DNA of 64,000 nt, from contig NZ_JBNAFY010000005.1 in the NCBI RefSeq assembly GCF_049800915.1, forward strand, positions 124,001 through 188,000. The letters run 5' to 3'. The notes under the pieces were generated by a model. It was given only the letters and a program-made list of their open reading frames with translations, made no database searches and was not told the DNA's origin. A program made the position numbers and the translations under genes. The DNA comes from Amaricoccus macauensis_A (GTDB lineage: Bacteria > Pseudomonadota > Alphaproteobacteria > Rhodobacterales > Rhodobacteraceae). Positions 34,532 through 42,918 of the stretch are shown here, one piece after another; position 1 is the stretch's first letter, and every line of letters starts with the position of its first letter.

Positions 34532-35374
34532 TCAGGCTCTGCGAAGCTGGCAGTCGAAGAGAACGTCGGACCCGATGTCGTATACATGCGTTTCGGGTCT
34601 CATCGCATCCGACAGAAGCTCGACCTCGGGCAGTCGAAGCCCTGCAGGCCCGGCGCCGATGATGAGCGGCGAAATCGTCACGTGGAGACGGTCCACGCAT
34701 GCGGCACCGAGGAAGATGGCGATCGTCGTCCCACCTCCCTCGAGAAGGATGTTGTGCATCCCCCGACGCGCCAGTTCCTGCCGGATCGCCACAGCCGAGA
34801 GATAGCGCCCCTCGCGCGGCACCACGATCGTATCGAGACCGTTTCGATCCGGCCCGTCCTCCCCTTGAACGATGATCGGCGGCGGATGACCGTCCGACAG
34901 CATCTTGGCGGAGGCGGGCAGCCGGCCATTGGGGTCAATCACCACGCGCTGCGGATCGGGGCCATCGACCTCGCGAACCGTCAGGGACGGGTCATCGGCG
35001 ATCACCGTCCCGATCCCCACCACCACGGCATCCACCAGCGCCCGGCAGCGGTGGAGGTGGCGAATGCCATCCGCACCGGACACATCCCGCGCATCTCCCG
35101 ATGCGGTGGCAACGCGCCCGTCAAGCGACTGGCCGACCTGCGAGAGCAGGTGCCCCGCGCCGTTTCGTGCAACCACAGGGCCGTAGAGCAGAAAGGCCGG
35201 ATCGTCGCGAACAGTGCCGTTGCAGGATCGTGCGCCGTCACGCAACGAAAGAAGCTGCGTCCAGGTGTCGGTGCTGACATCCACATTCAGAACCGGGGGC
35301 TTCACGAGACGCGCCCCCGTTCCGTCCGAAGATATTCTCTGTCTTGCGCCAAAGCCCCCTCCCGATCGCGGCAT
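34532..35374 (-). CDS. RibD C-terminal-type reductase (dihydrofolate reductase-like)
   Basis: A 280-residue protein whose residues about 60-275 match the RibD_C/DHFR-like fold: GQSLDGRVATASGD, VVVGIGTVIADDPSLTVR, RVVIDPNGRLPASAKML, LLEGGGTTIAIFL and RLHVTISPLIIGAG. In riboflavin synthesis this domain reduces the ribosylamino group of a pyrimidine with NADPH; the deaminase half of RibD is missing here. The N-terminal 55 residues are specific. Start at ATG 35374 is tentative since no clear ribosome binding site is visible. It faces the methyltransferase gene and probably belongs to the same pathway. Confidence 0.82.
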   Translation of the reverse strand: MPRSGGGFGARQRISSDGTGARLVKPPVLNVDVSTDTWTQLLSLRDGARSCNGTVRDDPAFLLYGPVVARNGAGHLLSQVGQSLDGRVATASGDARDVSGADGIRHLHRCRALVDAVVVGIGTVIADDPSLTVREVDGPDPQRVVIDPNGRLPASAKMLSDGHPPPIIVQGEDGPDRNGLDTIVVPREGRYLSAVAIRQELARRGMHNILLEGGGTTIAIFLGAACVDRLHVTISPLIIGAGPAGLRLPEVELLSDAMRPETHVYDIGSDVLFDCQLRRA

Positions 35375-35485
35375 ATGCCAACGCCGGCCTCGAATTGCCG
35401 GTCGTGCCTGATGAGAGATAGTCGATAGGATCGCGCTGTCAAAACGATCCGGGGAGTCTCCATGCCTTTCCCCGATCACATCTCG

Positions 35486-36868
35486 CTATTCGGCGGGAAG
35501 AGAGATCGCGAAGACGGTCCCGTTCTCATCGGAGACCTCCAGCGCGAGCGTTCCCCCATGCCCGCGGATGATCTCGTCGGCGATGACAAGCCCCAGCCCG
35601 TTGCCACCCTGCCGCGCACCGCCCTGGAACGGCTTGAAGAGGTTGTCGCGCGCCTTCGGAGGCAGCCCCGGCCCGGTGTCGGCCACCCGGATGAACGTCC
35701 GCCCGTCTTGCTGAGAGGCTTCCACCCGAACCGACCCGGCCTGCCCGCTCGCGGCAATCGCCTGGGCCGAATTGCGGATGAGGTTCGAGAGCACCCGGAA
35801 GAGCTGCTCGGCATCCGCGCGCACCATCACATCGGGCGAGACCTCGGATCGGATCTCCACGAGCCTGGTGTTCGTCGTCTGGCGTTCGTTCTCGACCACC
35901 TCGCAGACCAGATCGTGCAGGGAGATCTGTTCGAGTTCGGGCGCGGGTTCTTCCGCCTTGCCGAATGTCAGCGTCCGGTCGCACAGTGAAACCGCGCGGG
36001 AAAGCGATTTCACGAGCTTGGGTGCGATCCGCCGCACCTTCGGGTTCTCGATCGTCTCGAGGCTGTCCGCGAGCAATTGGGCTGTGGTGAGCATGTTGCG
36101 CAGATCGTGGCTGATCTTGGCAACGGCACGCCCCAGGGCCGCCAGACGCTCCTTCTGACGCAATGCGCTCGTCAGGCGAACCTCGAGATCGTGCAGGGCG
36201 TTCTCGGCGTCGAGAAGCTCCTGCGTGCCGCTCTTGGGGGCAATGATTCTCGTCGTGTCCTCCGGATCGTCCCGATAGGCCACCATATGCGCGATCACGC
36301 GGTTGATCGGCCCGACGATGAGGAACTGCACCGCAATGAAGAGAAGCGCAGCCGTCGCCGCCGAAATGACAAGCGACAGATAGAAGATCCGCAATCCGTA
36401 ATCCATGAGGGCCGCCCGCAGCGGGGCTTCTTGCAGGACCACATCGACAACGCCCTCCGTGCCCTTGCGTGTTTGCCCGATGACACGGATCACCCGGTCC
36501 CCCGGCGTGAGGAACACGCGCCCCGCACCCTTCACGAGATCCCAGGCCGAGGGATCGCGGATATCATAGGTCGCCGCTGGTCGCCCTGGCATCTCGTCGG
36601 CCAGCGCAAGCTCACGGACACCGTTGCGCATCAGCACGACGATCATCACGTCCGCCGTATCGAGGAGTTCGCGCCGCATTTCTGCGGGAAGCTCCGTTTC
36701 TTCGCGCGACAAAGCCGCAAGTGCCGCAAGCTGCGCCAGATCGAGGCGATTCTGCAGGTAGTCGAGCCGGAACCGCGCGACCGAAGGCACAAATATCAGT
36801 ACCTCAGCGATCATCACGAAAAGGATCGTGAGGCCAAGAAACCGGCCCGACAGGGTTCTCAAGAACAT
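35486..36868 (-). CDS. Orphan membrane sensor histidine kinase
   Basis: A 460-residue kinase: TM1 (about 8-29), periplasmic part (30-160), TM2 (162-186), short HAMP-like linker, then HisKA with KISHDLRNMLTTAQLLADSL (H-box variant SHDLRN) and a HATPase with NLIRNSAQAI, DTGPGLPPKARDNLF and GGNGLGLVIADEII. No response regulator gene is next to it. The RibD-like gene lies 111 bases downstream on the same strand, and secG is divergent upstream. Confidence 0.93.
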   Translation of the reverse strand: MFLRTLSGRFLGLTILFVMIAEVLIFVPSVARFRLDYLQNRLDLAQLAALAALSREETELPAEMRRELLDTADVMIVVLMRNGVRELALADEMPGRPAATYDIRDPSAWDLVKGAGRVFLTPGDRVIRVIGQTRKGTEGVVDVVLQEAPLRAALMDYGLRIFYLSLVISAATAALLFIAVQFLIVGPINRVIAHMVAYRDDPEDTTRIIAPKSGTQELLDAENALHDLEVRLTSALRQKERLAALGRAVAKISHDLRNMLTTAQLLADSLETIENPKVRRIAPKLVKSLSRAVSLCDRTLTFGKAEEPAPELEQISLHDLVCEVVENERQTTNTRLVEIRSEVSPDVMVRADAEQLFRVLSNLIRNSAQAIAASGQAGSVRVEASQQDGRTFIRVADTGPGLPPKARDNLFKPFQGGARQGGNGLGLVIADEIIRGHGGTLALEVSDENGTVFAISLPAE

Positions 36869-37064
36869 CGGCGATCCTGTTCACAAACGCGACATGAGAC
36901 TATGCATTGGGACCCTTCGGCACAAGGTCTTGCCATTGCAGGGCGAATTCCCGCACATCCGCACGCGTTTCCGAAAGTCGTCGCGAAAATTCGCGTTGTG
37001 AATCGACATTCCCGAACCGAGCCGCTAGAGACGCGCTGTCCCGAGACAATTCGTGAAGATACCC

Positions 37065-37463
37065 ATGGCCGCTGTCGTTCTTACCATTCATCTGCTGCTC
37101 GCGCTTGCGCTCATTATCGTCGTGCTGCTGCAGCGCTCGGAAGGCGGTGGTCTTGGCATTGGCGGCGGTGGCGGCGGCGGCGTCATGTCCGGCCGGGGCG
37201 CAGCGACCGCTCTCTCGAAGCTCACGTGGTTCCTTGGCGCGGCCTTTGTCGTCACCTCGATCACGCTCACCGTGTTCGCGGCGCGCGATGCAGCGCAGGA
37301 CTCGGTGATCGACGGTATCGAAGGCGCGTCGGAAGAACTCGCTCCGGGGGCGTCCACCCTGCCCCAGTTGGGAGAGGATCTCCTGCCGCCGATCCCGACC
37401 GACGACTCGCCGTCGGCCCCGCCGGCGGCTGACAGCCCCGCCGCACCGCCCGCCGCCGAATAG
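37065..37463 (+). CDS. secG: Preprotein translocase subunit SecG
   Basis: A 132-residue membrane subunit of SecYEG. Two transmembrane helices flank the conserved cytoplasmic loop LLQRSEGGGLGIGGGGGGGVMSGRG; an acidic, proline- and alanine-rich tail (about 40 residues, DDSPSAPPAADSPAAPPAAE) follows, as in other Rhodobacterales. Start at ATG 37065 gives the usual N-terminus AAVVLTIHLLLALAL; a GTG four codons upstream is in frame. It precedes pyrG with a 166-base gap. Confidence 0.95.
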   Translation: MAAVVLTIHLLLALALIIVVLLQRSEGGGLGIGGGGGGGVMSGRGAATALSKLTWFLGAAFVVTSITLTVFAARDAAQDSVIDGIEGASEELAPGASTLPQLGEDLLPPIPTDDSPSAPPAADSPAAPPAAE

Positions 37464-37629
37464 GCGCGGGCAAAGCTCGACTGCAACCCTTGGTTGTGAA
37501 AAACGAACTCGATACACTATATTGGGGTTTAACCCCTTGCCGGACTCGTCAAGCTGACTTATAGATTGAGTCCCGTGAGGAATTCGCCTCAGCGATAGAG
37601 CGGACAAGCCGAAAGCGGGAAAATCTCCG

Positions 37630-39276
37630 ATGGCAAGGTATGTTTTCATTACGGGAGGTGTCGTATCCTCCCTCGGGAAGGGTCTTGCCTCGGCAGCCCT
37701 GGGCGCTCTCTTGCAGGCGCGCGGGTATTCGGTGCGGCTGCGAAAGCTCGATCCCTATCTCAACGTCGATCCGGGCACCATGTCCCCCTTCGAGCATGGC
37801 GAGGTCTTCGTCACCGATGATGGCGCGGAGACCGATCTCGATCTAGGCCACTACGAGCGCTTCACCGGCGTCGCGGCCCGCGCGACCGATTCCGTGTCCT
37901 CGGGGCGGATCTATTCCAACGTTCTCGACAAGGAACGCCGCGGTGACTACCTCGGCAAGACGATCCAGGTCATTCCGCACGTCACCAACGAGATCAAGGA
38001 TTTCCTGAAGATCGGTGCCGATGAGGTCGACTTCATGCTCTGCGAGATCGGCGGGACCGTGGGCGATATCGAAGGCCTGCCCTTCTTCGAGGCGATCCGC
38101 CAGTTCGGTCAGGAACAGCCCCGCGGCCAGTGCATCTTCATGCACCTCACCCTCCTGCCGTATATCGCGGCGTCAGGCGAGTTGAAGACCAAGCCGACGC
38201 AGCATTCGGTCAAGGAATTGCGCTCGATCGGGATCGCCCCGGATGTGCTTGTCTGCCGCTCGGACATGCCGATCCCCGACAAGGAACGCGCCAAGCTCGC
38301 CCTGTTCTGCAACGTGCGCCCCGAAAGCGTGATCGCGGCGCAGGACCTCAAGTCGATCTACGAGGCGCCGCTTGCCTATCATGCGGAAGGGCTCGATCAG
38401 GCGGTGCTGGACGCGTTCGGCATCGCGCCGGCCCCCCGCCCCCAGCTCTCCAAGTGGTATGACGTGGTGGATCGCATCCACCATGCGGAAGGCGACGTGA
38501 AGGTTGCGATCGTCGGCAAATACACCCAACTCGAGGACGCCTACAAATCCATCGCCGAGGCGCTGACCCATGGCGGCATCGCAAACCGCGTGAAGGTGCG
38601 GGCCGAGTGGATCGATGCGGAGCTCTTCGAGAAGGACGAGGATATCGCCCCGATTCTCGAGGGCTACAACGCGATCCTCGTCCCCGGCGGATTCGGGGAG
38701 CGCGGCACGGAAGGCAAGATCCGCGCGGCGAAATTCGCCCGCGAACGCAAGGTGCCCTATCTGGGCATCTGCCTCGGGATGCAGATGGCGGTGATCGAGG
38801 CCTCCCGCAACATGCTCGGTCTGGAAGACGCCGGATCGGAGGAGTTCGACCACGAGGCCGGCGACAGCCGCTATGTCCACGTGATCTACCACCTCAAGGA
38901 ATGGGTCGAGGGCAACCGCACGGTCAAGCGCGCGGTCACCGACGACAAGGGCGGAACGATGCGCCTCGGCGCCTATGACGCCGTCCTGACCGAGGGCAGC
39001 CAGGCCGCCGAGATCTATGACACACTCGACATTTCCGAGCGCCATCGCCATCGCTACGAGGTGGACATCGCCTATCGGACCAAGCTCGAGGAATGCGGGC
39101 TCAAGTTCTCCGGCCTCTCACCGGATGGGCGCCTGCCCGAAATCGTCGAGATCCCGGATCACCCCTGGTATATCGGCGTCCAGTTCCACCCCGAGCTGAA
39201 ATCCAAGCCCTTCGAGCCGCATCCGCTCTTTGCCGATTTCGTGCGCGCGGCGGTCGAGCAATCGCGATTGGTCTGA
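37630..39276 (+). CDS. pyrG: CTP synthase
   Basis: A 548-residue cytosolic enzyme that aminates UTP to CTP with glutamine and ATP. The synthetase domain starts YVFITGGVVSSLGKGLASAALG (P-loop) and carries LDPYLNVDPGTMSPFEHGEVFVT; the glutamine amidotransferase domain has PYLGICLGMQMAV with catalytic Cys, GGFGERG, and the His/Glu in GVQFHPELKSKP. Length is normal for the family. It is the main gene of the secG-pyrG-terB strand. Confidence 0.98.
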   Translation: MARYVFITGGVVSSLGKGLASAALGALLQARGYSVRLRKLDPYLNVDPGTMSPFEHGEVFVTDDGAETDLDLGHYERFTGVAARATDSVSSGRIYSNVLDKERRGDYLGKTIQVIPHVTNEIKDFLKIGADEVDFMLCEIGGTVGDIEGLPFFEAIRQFGQEQPRGQCIFMHLTLLPYIAASGELKTKPTQHSVKELRSIGIAPDVLVCRSDMPIPDKERAKLALFCNVRPESVIAAQDLKSIYEAPLAYHAEGLDQAVLDAFGIAPAPRPQLSKWYDVVDRIHHAEGDVKVAIVGKYTQLEDAYKSIAEALTHGGIANRVKVRAEWIDAELFEKDEDIAPILEGYNAILVPGGFGERGTEGKIRAAKFARERKVPYLGICLGMQMAVIEASRNMLGLEDAGSEEFDHEAGDSRYVHVIYHLKEWVEGNRTVKRAVTDDKGGTMRLGAYDAVLTEGSQAAEIYDTLDISERHRHRYEVDIAYRTKLEECGLKFSGLSPDGRLPEIVEIPDHPWYIGVQFHPELKSKPFEPHPLFADFVRAAVEQSRLV

Positions 39277-39302
39277 TCCGACAAAGCCTATATATAGATT
39301 GC

Positions 39303-39749
39303 ATGATAGCGGATCTTATCAAACGCCTTGTGGGCGAGACCGAACCCGAACCCCTGCCGCAGGACCAGGCGCGACTGGCTCTTGCGGCGCTCATGGTGCG
39401 CGTTGCGCGAACCGATGGGGTCTACTCGAGCGAAGAGCGCCAACGGATCGATCGTGTGCTCTCCGAGACCTATGGCCTTTCGGCATCGGAGGCGACCGCT
39501 CTTCGCACCGATGGAGAACGCGCCGAGGCCGATGCCCCCGACACGGTCCGCTTTACCCGCGTGATCAAGGATGCCGTGCCCTACGAACATCGCAACAGCG
39601 TCGTGGAGGCCCTGTGGCGCGTAGCGGCTGCGGATGGGATAAACGCGGACGAACACGGCCTGCTGCGGCTCGTGGCGAACCTGCTGGGCGTGTCGGACCA
39701 AGACAGCGGCCTTGCACGTCAAAAAGCGCTCAAGCTCTACGGCGAATAG
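39303..39749 (+). CDS. TerB-family tellurite-resistance-like protein
   Basis: A 148-residue soluble all-helical protein with two TerB-like acidic repeats: LMVRVARTDGVYSSEERQRIDRVL and LWRVAAADGINADEHGLLRLVANLLGV. Such domains are found in many bacteria outside tellurite operons, so the name is a family label only. Start at ATG 39303, 26 bases after pyrG; it is likely cotranscribed with pyrG. A hairpin follows its stop. Confidence 0.85.
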   Translation: MIADLIKRLVGETEPEPLPQDQARLALAALMVRVARTDGVYSSEERQRIDRVLSETYGLSASEATALRTDGERAEADAPDTVRFTRVIKDAVPYEHRNSVVEALWRVAAADGINADEHGLLRLVANLLGVSDQDSGLARQKALKLYGE

Positions 39750-39755
39750 CGAGAA

Positions 39756-39790
39756 GGGCGACTGCACTCGCAGCCGCCCGAAAGCCTTTT
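39756..39790 (+). terminator. Intrinsic-type terminator after the pyrG unit
   Basis: A 10-base stem with one mismatch (GGGCGACTGC at 39756-39765 against GCAGCCGCCC at 39770-39779), four-base loop ACTC, followed by GAAAGCCTTTT. It lies seven bases after the terB-like stop and before the convergent MipA-like gene. Confidence 0.6.
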
Positions 39791-39809
39791 ATCGTTCGAG
39801 GTCAGCACC

Positions 39810-40760
39810 TTAGAAGTCGAGGCTGATCCGACGTGTGATGCCGATGGTGAAGGTGTATTGATCCGGAGATCCGGTCTCCGTGATGGGCGAGTCCGCCGCG
39901 TCATTGGTCAGACGGTCATATCGGGCCGCGCCTTCGATGCCCCAGCGCTCGTTCCAGAGATACCGTGCGCCGAACACGACACCCACACCGACCACACCGC
40001 CGTCCGGATCGTAGGCCTCGAGCCCGGAGGCTGCGGACTCGGACTCCGAAACCCCGAAATACGTGTCCGTGAACCGGTCGTCCCCGAGGGATACGCGCGG
40101 ACCGAAGGTCAGCGTCAGCCCTTCGACGGGATAGGCGATACCGTCGGCACCAAGCTCTCCGGCCCAGGAATTGTGCCCGATGAAACCGTAACGCGCGTTG
40201 GCGAAAAGCCGGTAGGTGCGCTGCTCGTAACCGAGGCCCAACCCGGCCTCGAAGGACCAGTCCACATCGTCGAGGCCGTCGATTTCGCTGTACTCGCTCG
40301 AGTCGCGCTTCGAGATGCTCCGCACCGAGCCCTGCAGGCCGAGACCGCGACGGAAACCGACCGTTTGGCCCGAACCGAATTCGAAGCCACCGGGAAACTT
40401 GACATAATCGAAGCGCAGCGATCCGTTCGGCCCGGTTTCCAGATCATCCGACCCGAAGTAGGCAGGGCTGACCTGCACGCCACCGCGGATCGTCATCACG
40501 ACATCGGGTGTCGGGCTGTCGAGCACGCCGTCGGCGGCAAGAAATCCGGGGGCAACCTGGTCGAGGAAGAACGGCTCCACATCGGCCGTCCGGAGGGTCT
40601 CGAAATTCTCCGGCAGTTCCGGTTCGTCGAGAACCGAAAGCGATTCGTCCTCCACGGCATCCTGCGCCGCGGCAGCCGTCATCTGGACAGCGGAAAGCGC
40701 AGCCGTCAGCGCAACCACCGAGCAGAACGAAGTAGCGTTACCAAGGATGTTGGACATCAT
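39810..40760 (-). CDS. MipA/OmpV family outer membrane protein
   Basis: A 316-residue outer-membrane beta-barrel protein with a signal peptide (ending about AAA-QDA near residue 33). The mature N-terminus has an acidic linker, then MipA-like VMTIRGGVQVSPAYFGSDD and FGPRVSLGDDRFTDTYFGVS, and a C-terminal YTFTIGITRRISLDF strand ending in Phe as in porin-type barrels. Start at ATG 40760, adjacent to a second Met; 21 upstream codons in frame lack support. It may affect cell-wall or permeability functions. Confidence 0.87.
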   Translation of the reverse strand: MMSNILGNATSFCSVVALTAALSAVQMTAAAAQDAVEDESLSVLDEPELPENFETLRTADVEPFFLDQVAPGFLAADGVLDSPTPDVVMTIRGGVQVSPAYFGSDDLETGPNGSLRFDYVKFPGGFEFGSGQTVGFRRGLGLQGSVRSISKRDSSEYSEIDGLDDVDWSFEAGLGLGYEQRTYRLFANARYGFIGHNSWAGELGADGIAYPVEGLTLTFGPRVSLGDDRFTDTYFGVSESESAASGLEAYDPDGGVVGVGVVFGARYLWNERWGIEGAARYDRLTNDAADSPITETGSPDQYTFTIGITRRISLDF

Positions 40761-40946
40761 TCTGCGCCCGCTTTCCAAAAGCGTGAAGTTCCCGCCCGAG
40801 TATATCCTGGATTCGGTTATCAAGAGGTAACGATCCCGTCTGCAAAGGTTAATATATTCCTGCGTTCATACCCTCTGGTTGCGTCCATGTCGCCATACAA
40901 TTGACCGCATCCGCTGGATTTTTTGCAGGTGTGAGGTACCCCTGCC

Positions 40947-42062
40947 TCAGCGTTCGGCAAGCGCCTGATCCAGAACGCCCCGTATGACGGAGATATCCGC
41001 ATCGCGACAGACGAAGGTCTCCCCGATATCGCGGGCCAGGACGAAGACGATTCGTCCGTCCTTGACCTTCTTGTCCTGCGTCATCAGCTCCAGAAGCCCG
41101 TCTGCATCGGGCAGATTGCCCGGAATATCGCCGAGCCCGCGCTTCATTCCCATATCCGCGAAATGCTGCGCGACCCGGCTCGGTGCCTCCTGCGAACAGA
41201 GGCCCAGAGCAGCACTGGCCCGGAAGGCCAGCATGCACCCGATGGACACCCCCTCCCCGTGAAGCAGGCGGTCCGAATATCCGGTTGCGGCCTCGAGAGC
41301 ATGTCCGAAGGTATGGCCCAGGTTGAGAAGCGCGCGGTCCCCCTTCTCCGTTTCGTCCCGCACCACGATCTCGGCCTTCATCTCGCAGGACCGGCGAATC
41401 GCGGTGATCCGTGCCTCCACATCGCCCGCGGCTGCGTTGGCGCCGTTCTTCTCGAGCCATTCGAAGAAGGTGCCGTCCCCCAGCAGCCCGTATTTCGCGA
41501 CCTCCGCATATCCGGCGAGATAGTCGCGCGGTGCGAGCGTATCGAGAACATCCGTATCGGCAAGCACCAGTCCCGGCTGATGGAAGGCACCGATCAGGTT
41601 CTTGCCCAGTTTCGAGTTGATGCCGGTCTTTCCCCCCACGGAGCTGTCCACCTGGGCCAGAAGCGTCGTCGGCACCTGCACGAACCGCACCCCACGGCGC
41701 AGGATCGCGGCGGCAAAGCCCGCCAGATCGCCGATGACGCCGCCACCCAGCGCGACCACGACATCATCACGGTTCACCTTGCGCTCCAGCAGCCACTCGA
41801 CCGCCCGTTCAAGCTGCGACCAGCACTTGGTGCCCTCGCCCGGCGGCAGGGCCAGCATGTCGGACGCGATTCCCTCGGCCGCCAGCCCCTCTCTGAGCGC
41901 CGGGTAGTGCAGATCCGCAACCCGCTCATCCGTCAGGACGGCCACGCGCTTCGCGGCCAGAAGCGGTGCGATCTCCGCGCCGGCCCGCGCGAGAAGCCCC
42001 GGACCGATGCGGATATCGTAGCTCCGCCCGTCAAGCGGGACATGAACGGTCTGGGGCGTCAT
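40947..42062 (-). CDS. aroB: 3-dehydroquinate synthase
   Basis: A 371-residue enzyme of the shikimate pathway (DAHP to 3-dehydroquinate; NAD- and Zn-dependent). Visible marks: LGGGVIGDLAGFAAAILRRGVRFVQVPTTLLAQVDSSVGGKTGIN (NAD site), RDYLAGYAEVAKYGLL, metal ligands in LNLGHTFGHALEA and HGEGVSIGC. The start overlaps the aroK stop by four bases, giving an aroK-aroB operon. Confidence 0.97.
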   Translation of the reverse strand: MTPQTVHVPLDGRSYDIRIGPGLLARAGAEIAPLLAAKRVAVLTDERVADLHYPALREGLAAEGIASDMLALPPGEGTKCWSQLERAVEWLLERKVNRDDVVVALGGGVIGDLAGFAAAILRRGVRFVQVPTTLLAQVDSSVGGKTGINSKLGKNLIGAFHQPGLVLADTDVLDTLAPRDYLAGYAEVAKYGLLGDGTFFEWLEKNGANAAAGDVEARITAIRRSCEMKAEIVVRDETEKGDRALLNLGHTFGHALEAATGYSDRLLHGEGVSIGCMLAFRASAALGLCSQEAPSRVAQHFADMGMKRGLGDIPGNLPDADGLLELMTQDKKVKDGRIVFVLARDIGETFVCRDADISVIRGVLDQALAER

Positions 42063-42670
42063 TTCTCGAGAACCTCCAATGTGGGTGCCTGCCCGGCGTG
42101 TCCGGCATCATGGCGCAAGACCGCCTCGATGATTCGGTCCGTCATCTTCTCGTGGCTGGCATCGCGCGTGCTGTCGACGGTCACGTCCGCGAGTGCGTAG
42201 AAGGGCGCGCGCAGATCGTTGAGCGCCTCGAGCTTGGCACGCGGGTTCGGCGCGTCGAGAAGGGGGCGCCCCGGCTTTCCGCGCACGCGCTGCCAGAGGG
42301 TCTCGACCTCTGCGCGGAGCCAGACACTGGTGGCGTGTTCCTTGATCTCGGCCCGCGTCTGCGCCTCGATGAAGGCGCCTCCCCCGGTCGCGAGGATGCA
42401 GGGCGGCCGCGTCAGCAGGCGCGCGATCACCTTCCGCTCCCCATCGCGAAAATCGGGCTCGCCGTAGCTGGCGAAAATCTCCGGAATCGTCATTCCTGCG
42501 GCAATCTCGATTTCCGAATCGGAATCGATGAAGGGCACGCCGAGGCGCGCCGCAACCCGCTTGCCCACACTGGTCTTACCGGCCCCCATGAGCCCGACCA
42601 GGACAATCGTCCGAAGCAGGCGATAGTTTCCGTTCTCCCCATCCGCCACTGGCCGTGGTCTCTCTATCAT
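42059..42670 (-). CDS. aroK: Shikimate kinase
   Basis: A 203-residue P-loop kinase that phosphorylates shikimate. Walker A is GLMGAGKTSVGKR, followed by the substrate-binding DSDSEIEIAAG (Asp), FRDGERKVI (Arg), ATGGGAFI and the lid RPLLDAPNPR. It is somewhat longer than E. coli AroK because of N-terminal and C-terminal tails. It heads the aroK-aroB pair and is divergent from the small membrane gene at 42790. Confidence 0.95.
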   Translation of the reverse strand: MIERPRPVADGENGNYRLLRTIVLVGLMGAGKTSVGKRVAARLGVPFIDSDSEIEIAAGMTIPEIFASYGEPDFRDGERKVIARLLTRPPCILATGGGAFIEAQTRAEIKEHATSVWLRAEVETLWQRVRGKPGRPLLDAPNPRAKLEALNDLRAPFYALADVTVDSTRDASHEKMTDRIIEAVLRHDAGHAGQAPTLEVLEK

Positions 42671-42789
42671 CGCAATTGCTGTCCGGGCCCAAGGCCACTA
42701 CACTTCTCGTTAAGGCGTTTACGGCCATCTTGCAGTGATTGAACAGTCGAAAATGCGGCAAACAAGCCGCGAAGGCAGAGCAGATCGAT

Positions 42790-42918
42790 ATGCGCTACGT
42801 GTTTCGCGCCGTGATTCTACTTGTGATCGCGGGAGCCCTCGGGCTTCTCGGGATGGCAGTATTCTCGGACCTTCCCCCACCCATGGCGGAAATCTCCCTT
42901 CCCGTAGAGGCGATGTGA
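42790..42918 (+). CDS. Small membrane protein, 42 residues
   Basis: A 42-residue protein starting MRYVFRAVILLVIAGALG, with one hydrophobic segment (about residues 6-26) and a short periplasmic-type tail FSDLPPPMAEISLPVEAM. Its stop overlaps the GTG start of the next gene by four bases (GTGA), which is the main argument that it is real. It has no recognisable family from sequence alone and is too short for many gene finders. Confidence 0.7.
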   Translation: MRYVFRAVILLVIAGALGLLGMAVFSDLPPPMAEISLPVEAM

